From Muribaculum sp. (GTDB lineage: Bacteria; Bacteroidota; Bacteroidia; Bacteroidales; Muribaculaceae), in NCBI GenBank assembly GCA_009775095.1, contig VSOZ01000016.1:1-64000 (forward strand): DNA of 64,000 bases, given 5' to 3'. The translations under genes and the position numbers were made by a program. Every line of letters begins with the position of its first letter. Position 1 is the first letter of the stretch. This document shows, piece by piece, positions 60,119-64,000 of the stretch. The notes under the pieces were generated by a model. The model was not told where the DNA came from, made no database searches, and worked only from the letters and a program-made list of their open reading frames with translations.

Positions 60119-60943
60119 ATGATTGACTTCGCAAAGATAGTATCAACTACCGACCGATATAATTTTCATAGCCATACCCAGTTCTGCGACGGCCGGGCCG
60201 ACATGTCGGTCATGGCGGAGGCGGCTGTTGCGTCCGAAATGCTTCATTGGGGATTTTCACCTCACTCTCCGGTGCCGATAGAGTCGTCATGCAACATGTC
60301 AAAGGATGACGTGGCCTCATATGTTGAAGAGGTGCAGCGCCTGAAGAATCTTTTAGGCTCGCGCATAAATCTTTATACATCGATGGAGATTGACTACCTT
60401 GGTGACGAGTGGGGGCCGTCGCACAGTTATTTTGATACATTGCCGCTTGATTATCGCATCGGCTCAGTACATTTCCTCCCTTGTGGCGAAGGATACGTTG
60501 ATGTCGACGGACGCTTTGACTCGTTCAAGATAAAGATGGAGCGGTTTTTTAACAATGACATACGTCATGTTGTAGAGACATTCTACCTCCAGTCGGTAAA
60601 TATGGTAAAGGCCGGAGGGTTTGATATAATCGGACATTTTGATAAAATCGGCCACAATGCTTCGATGTTTGCTCCCGGCATAGAGGATGAGGAGTGGTAC
60701 GTGGAGTGTGTTGACCGGCTTGTCGATGCAATAATTGAGTCGGGAGTGGCTGTAGAGATAAATACAAAGGTGTGGGACGGTGAACATCGTATTTTCCCCG
60801 CATTCCGTTATCTTCCGCGCCTTATTGACAGCGGTGTTACCATTGTGGTTAACAGTGACGCTCATTATCCCGACAAGGTCGATGCCGGCCGAGAGGAGGT
60901 TGTAAAGCGTTTTGTAAAAATGATTGATAATTGTAAAAACTGA
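60119..60943 (+). CDS. PHP-family histidinol-phosphatase-like phosphohydrolase
   Basis: A 274-residue PHP-domain enzyme. Metal-binding motifs are NFHSHTQFCDG at the N-terminus, HWGFSPHSP, the YTSMEIDYL strand, DIIGHFDKIGHN and VNSDAHYPDKVD near the end. HisK-type histidinol-phosphate phosphatases have this layout and length. No other his genes are nearby, so the specific substrate is inferred from the family. It lies 6 bp before metA and is probably co-transcribed with it. Confidence 0.85.
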   Translation: MIDFAKIVSTTDRYNFHSHTQFCDGRADMSVMAEAAVASEMLHWGFSPHSPVPIESSCNMSKDDVASYVEEVQRLKNLLGSRINLYTSMEIDYLGDEWGPSHSYFDTLPLDYRIGSVHFLPCGEGYVDVDGRFDSFKIKMERFFNNDIRHVVETFYLQSVNMVKAGGFDIIGHFDKIGHNASMFAPGIEDEEWYVECVDRLVDAIIESGVAVEINTKVWDGEHRIFPAFRYLPRLIDSGVTIVVNSDAHYPDKVDAGREEVVKRFVKMIDNCKN

Positions 60944-60949
60944 TATATA

Positions 60950-61870
60950 ATGCCTGTAAGAGTACCGGTTTCGCTTCCTGCCGTCGAGATGTTGAAGGAA
61001 GAAAATATATTTGTTATTGATGAACAGAGAGCCTCGTCGCAGGACATAAGGCCGTTGCGCATAGGCATTCTTAACCTGATGCCGTTAAAAATCATGACGG
61101 AGACCGACCTGCTGAGATTGATATCCAATACACCGTTGCAGGTAGAGCTTGATTTGATCGACACGGCGTCGCACGTATCGCGCAATACTCCCCGTGAGCA
61201 TGTCGAAGAGTTTTACAAGACATTTGAAGAGATAAAGGACCGTAACTACGACGGCTTCATAATAACCGGTGCGCCGGTTGAGAAAGTCGACTTCGAGGAG
61301 GTCGATTATTGGGATGAACTGTGTGGCATATTTGACTGGGCGCGTACTCATGTAACATCCACACTCTACATCTGTTGGGCGGCTTTTGCCGGTCTTTATC
61401 ATCATTACGGGGTACCCAAACATGTGATAGACCGTAAGATTTCGGGTGTGTTTCCTCACAGAGTAAACGACAGGCGCAACCCTATATTCCGCGGATTTGA
61501 TGACGAGTTTTATGTGCCGCACAGTCGTTTCAGCGAAGTGCTGCGCGAGGAGGTCGAGCAGGTAAAGGGGCTCGACATAATAGCCGAGAGTCCGGAAAGT
61601 GGTGTGTATATGGTGATGGCCCGCAACGGACGAGAGTTTTTTATAACCGGACACTCCGAATACTCGCCCTATACGCTTGACTTCGAGTATCATCGTGACT
61701 TGGACAAAGGCATGAACCCGGTAGTGCCGGCCCATTATTATATCGATGACGATCCGTCCAAAGGGCCTATAGTGCGTTGGCGCTCTCACGCCAATCTGCT
61801 CTTCAGCAACTGGCTCAACTATTTCGTATACCAGGAGACTCCTTACGACATCCGCGACATCCGCGACTGA
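60950..61870 (+). CDS. metA: Homoserine O-acyltransferase MetA
   Basis: A 306-residue MetA, normal length. It acylates homoserine for methionine synthesis. Visible: IGILNLMPLKIMTETDLLR at the N-terminus, VEKVDFEEVDYWDELC, the nucleophile Cys in LYICWAAFAGLYHHYG, and the His/Glu pair in FFITGHSEYSPYTL. Whether acetyl- or succinyl-CoA is used depends on one residue that I cannot assign safely. It is the last gene of the PHP-metA pair. No SAM riboswitch is visible in front of it, as the gap is 6 bp. Confidence 0.93.
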   Translation: MPVRVPVSLPAVEMLKEENIFVIDEQRASSQDIRPLRIGILNLMPLKIMTETDLLRLISNTPLQVELDLIDTASHVSRNTPREHVEEFYKTFEEIKDRNYDGFIITGAPVEKVDFEEVDYWDELCGIFDWARTHVTSTLYICWAAFAGLYHHYGVPKHVIDRKISGVFPHRVNDRRNPIFRGFDDEFYVPHSRFSEVLREEVEQVKGLDIIAESPESGVYMVMARNGREFFITGHSEYSPYTLDFEYHRDLDKGMNPVVPAHYYIDDDPSKGPIVRWRSHANLLFSNWLNYFVYQETPYDIRDIRD

Positions 61871-62350
61871 CTTCGCATCTATAATGTATTAATGCTGAGT
61901 ATAATGGGGCCGGTTTTATCTGTCTCAATCTGCTGACCCCCTCTAAAATGCGGTGACATTGATTGACGTATTGGTGAAACATCGTTTTCTCGATACTAAA
62001 AATATAGCTTTAAATTTGTCATTATGTCTAATGAACATTATGTTCGCGATGCATAATAAACAAGATGTATAAAATAGCATGACTGAAGGGTGCTATTGCT
62101 GGAGAGAAGTCCTCGTTAGTCATGATGTACTGTTGCCGAATATGTGTTTGCAACGTGGGAGCAGATGCTGTAAAAATATGCGCAACTTATATATGCGAAC
62201 GGTCTTGATATCGGTTGCGGTTTATATGTTTACATGAATGACGATAAAGAAGGAATCAAGGTGATTGTAAATTACCTCCCTCCTATTATTATGAATTTGA
62301 TTGTCTACTTACAATTGGCTATCTTTATTTTGGTGGCGGGTAAAATAATA
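61871..62350. other. Gene-poor intergenic region
   Basis: No gene is supported. Small open frames (for example 62079-62234 and 62234-62389 on the plus strand) encode short peptides without family features, and the second runs through the minus-strand terminator. Nothing else is recognised. Confidence 0.5.
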
Positions 62351-62379
62351 AAGCCTGTCGTCATTGGCTACGGCAGGCT
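62341..62379 (-). terminator. Intrinsic terminator of the thioredoxin-fold gene
   Basis: On the minus strand the stem agcctgccg/cgacaggct (one G-T pair) with a 10-nt loop is followed by tttattatttta, a good T-rich tract, 7 bp after the stop codon. Confidence 0.8.
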
Positions 62380-62385
62380 GTCGGT

Positions 62386-62889
62386 TTAGTTGAGTGCGAT
62401 CTCTTTAAGCATTTTCTCTGTCGGGTTCTTCGCTATAATACGGCCTTGCGGGTCGATTAAGAAAGATTTCATTCCCGACTCAAGGTGATAGTCTTTAATC
62501 AGTTGATTGGCTTGACTTCCCTTGACATGGAATTGTGATTTCGCGCTAAGACCGTCTCTACGCACTATCTCACGAAAGAGGCGCTCACTACGGTCAAGGT
62601 TGACCGATAAGAGACGGAATCGTTCCTGAAGGTTATCCGAAGCTTGATCCTCCTCGAAGTCGGAGTAATCTCTGCATGCTATACGCGAAGCGGGGTCGCT
62701 TGACGTCCAGAACTGCAGAAGTATCCATTGTCCCTTCATGTCATCGAGAGCTACGACGGAGTCGTTGCGCTCTACTCTGAACATTGGAGCTCTGTAGCCA
62801 TTCTTGCCGTCTACGGCAGTATTTGTTGCGGCTGATCCGAGTCCCAAAAGAACGGCGAAGATCACAATGATTGTCATTGTTTTCTTCAT
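62386..62889 (-). CDS. TlpA/AhpC-like thioredoxin-fold protein lacking the CxxC motif
   Basis: A 167-residue exported protein with a Sec signal peptide (cleavage near SAATN). The fold is that of TlpA-like thioredoxins: KGQWILLQFWTSSDPASRI replaces the usual WxxWCxxC segment, and FLIDPQGRIIAKNP ends the domain. Only one cysteine is present, Cys72, so a dithiol exchange centre is missing; the cis-proline position also seems altered (GMKSFLID). A binding or structural role is more likely than disulfide exchange. The leader upstream is structured and carries its own promoter. Confidence 0.78.
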   Translation of the reverse strand: MKKTMTIIVIFAVLLGLGSAATNTAVDGKNGYRAPMFRVERNDSVVALDDMKGQWILLQFWTSSDPASRIACRDYSDFEEDQASDNLQERFRLLSVNLDRSERLFREIVRRDGLSAKSQFHVKGSQANQLIKDYHLESGMKSFLIDPQGRIIAKNPTEKMLKEIALN

Positions 62890-62912
62890 TCTTTAAAATT
62901 AAGATTACTACT

Positions 62913-63002
62913 AACAAAAAGATGGCGATAAATATAGTGTCTGGCATTGATGCGCCACTCTTTTTGTTGCCGATTTTCGGCTTAGGTTGAACTCTTTCAA
63001 CC
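62913..63002 (-). promoter_or_regulatory. Structured 5' leader of the thioredoxin-fold gene
   Basis: Three stem-loops: ggttgaa-ctct-ttcaacc (62985-63002), gccga-ttt-tcggc (62969-62981) and a long stem pairing 62913-62927 (aacaaaaagatggcg) with 62953-62968, one base bulged, enclosing a gcat/atgc pair. It lies between the promoter at 63027 and the ATG at 62889, so it is transcribed as a leader of about 130 nt. Confidence 0.5.
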
Positions 63003-63026
63003 TTCGAAATAACAATTTCAACGCTG

Positions 63027-63058
63027 CAAAGTTAGTGCTTTTTGCTGAAAATATGCAA
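63027..63058 (-). promoter_or_regulatory. Promoter of the thioredoxin-fold gene
   Basis: TAACTTTG (63034-63027) preceded by TTG at 63058-63056 with a 21-bp spacer. Confidence 0.55.
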
Positions 63059-63259
63059 TTTTATCTGTCGCCACCCCTCGGTTTAAGGGGGCTTAACCCC
63101 CTGATGCCCTTTGTGGGAGCGGGTTTCGAGCGGTTGTTAAATATTCCAAAAACAATGTTATATAACATATTTCGCGCTTTGCGGCATTCAAATCGATTAT
63201 GATTATAAACATATTGTATAGCTTGTTGTTGTAATATATGTTAACAAATTTATATTATT
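63059..63259. other. Intergenic region before the porin gene
   Basis: One short GC hairpin, ggggg-cttaa-ccccc at 63087-63101, inside a larger GC-rich patch; the rest is AT-rich. No gene is seen. Confidence 0.5.
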
Positions 63260-64000
63260 ATGAATAAAAGATTCGCTTTGGCGTTAGTGCTTGGTCTGGG
63301 TGCTTTATCGTCTTTTGCAGTCTCTCCGGCCGAACAACAGTTGGAAGAGCTTAAAAAAAGCCATCATACGGTAAATATAGACAAGGATACCGAGTTGGAT
63401 TCATTAACTGAGAAAGATCTTATCGGTCTGTTTTATTATGATCAGTTCCGACATTTTCAGGATCCTCGTGCGCCTTATTTCATGCTAATGAGTAAGACTC
63501 ACCAGTATGCCATGGGAGTGGGTGGTGTTGTAAGGATGCGCGGTTGGTATGACTGGAACGGCGCTATGCAAAATAGTGCTTTTATACCTTATAACATCAG
63601 TATCCCAAACGATCCTACCCGCGATCGCTGGTTTGGTACCACTCCGGCCGGTACGGCTTTGTTTTTCTCTGTGTTCGGACGCAATCCCAAGTATGGCAAT
63701 TATCAGTTGTATATTGAGGCCAACTTTAACGGATACGGCAATCGCGACTTCCATCTTAAGAAAGCTTATGCCGCTGTGGGCGACTGGACTCTCGGTTATA
63801 CCAACTCTACCTTCACCGACCCTGCGGCTCAGCCGCCTACAGTTGATGCGCAGGGCCCTAATTCGGAGACAAGCGATACCAACATGCTTCTGCGTTGGAT
63901 GCATACCTTGAAGGACCGTTACGTGTTTGCCCTGTCAATCGAGACCCCTAACGGCGACATACCCGAACTTGCCGATGTATATAAACCGTGCAGTGACTAT
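63260..64000 (+). CDS. DcaP-like outer-membrane porin, N-terminal part (3' end outside window)
   Basis: The frame starts at ATG 63260 and stays open to the window end (247 codons visible). A Sec signal peptide ends near SSFAVSPA. A short helical stretch (PAEQQLEELKKSHH) precedes barrel strands: GVGGVVRMRGWYDWNGAM, YQLYIEANFNGYG, KKAYAAVGDWTLGYTNS, then TDPAAQPPTVDAQGPN. This pattern matches DcaP-like porins that take up small anionic or carboxylated compounds. Substrate here is unknown. Confidence 0.82.
   Translation, partial: MNKRFALALVLGLGALSSFAVSPAEQQLEELKKSHHTVNIDKDTELDSLTEKDLIGLFYYDQFRHFQDPRAPYFMLMSKTHQYAMGVGGVVRMRGWYDWNGAMQNSAFIPYNISIPNDPTRDRWFGTTPAGTALFFSVFGRNPKYGNYQLYIEANFNGYGNRDFHLKKAYAAVGDWTLGYTNSTFTDPAAQPPTVDAQGPNSETSDTNMLLRWMHTLKDRYVFALSIETPNGDIPELADVYKPCSDY

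Noticed and set aside
60944..60949. SAM riboswitch in front of metA
   Set aside because: Only 6 bp separate metA from the PHP gene, leaving no room for one.
62079..62389. Two short plus-strand ORFs of about 50 codons
   Set aside because: No promoter or family match; the second overlaps the terminator of the opposite gene.

Overview
The window looks like chromosomal DNA of a gut Bacteroidales, most plausibly a Muribaculaceae-type organism. Evidence: many intergenic regions carry the Bacteroidetes -7 element TAnnTTTG (two also have a well-spaced TTTG -33), Shine-Dalgarno sites are mostly absent, and the gene families are Bacteroidetes-typical (DUF4270 lipoprotein, NigD-like lipoprotein, a 1122-residue SecA ending in a SEC-C zinc motif, a secreted amylase with a type IX-secretion-like tail, FadL-like and DcaP-like outer-membrane proteins). 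The family placement is inference; phylum and order are well supported. The bulk of the window is moderately GC-rich, with one clearly AT-rich stretch at about 35.2-39.85 kb.

Layout. 0-5.5 kb: tail of a Gly/Asn-rich protein, a FadL-like barrel, a Pif1-like helicase with TPRs, and purT facing it across a shared terminator. 5.6-8.8 kb (minus): tRNA-Thr(CGT), a DUF4270 lipoprotein, a single-domain glycogen synthase and a HAD phosphatase. 8.9-9.2 kb: an array of small hairpins. 9.4-13.5 kb (plus): mazG, a hypothetical, topB, a NUDIX hydrolase and a Cys-rich membrane peptide. 13.5-15.1 kb (minus): folP-cdaA. 15.3-19.6 kb (plus): a NapH/NapG-like ferredoxin fusion, a Tat aldo/keto reductase, a SIMPL protein and a YjbR protein. 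19.6-20.4 kb: a second, larger hairpin and direct-repeat array, then an orphan basic protein. 21.0-26.0 kb (minus): aminotransferase, LolE-like permease, rsfS, ftsH.

26.2-28.4 kb (plus) holds a sugar kinase fused to a RapZ C-terminal domain, overlapping a MurU-like nucleotidyltransferase: a probable cell-wall sugar salvage pair. 28.5-35.2 kb (minus): secreted GH13 amylase, DUF1016 nuclease, an ECF sigma factor with a membrane-anchored barrel partner, and a NigD-like lipoprotein. 35.2-39.85 kb is an AT-rich island with a large palindromic element, two unknown envelope proteins (one with an internal duplication) and a membrane-anchored helicase IV relative. 39.9-44.5 kb (plus): glycosyltransferase, a HIT-like/SpoIID fusion and an AmpG-like permease, again pointing to muropeptide handling. 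44.6-56.9 kb is a minus-strand run: META lipoprotein, metallohydrolase-murB, lipoprotein, prolyl oligopeptidase, secA, phosphodiesterase, DUF4105 protein and a truncated dinD. 57.1-61.9 kb (plus): TPR/PD40 protein, cstA, PHP phosphatase, metA. 62.4-64 kb: a thioredoxin-fold protein without its cysteine pair behind a structured leader, and the start of a DcaP-like porin.

The most interesting features are the two related arrays of covarying hairpins, the kinase-RapZ fusion next to a MurU-like enzyme, the signal-less HIT-SpoIID fusion beside an AmpG-like permease, and the AT-rich island with its membrane-anchored helicase. No CRISPR array, complete transposon, prophage or recognisable toxin-antitoxin pair is visible.
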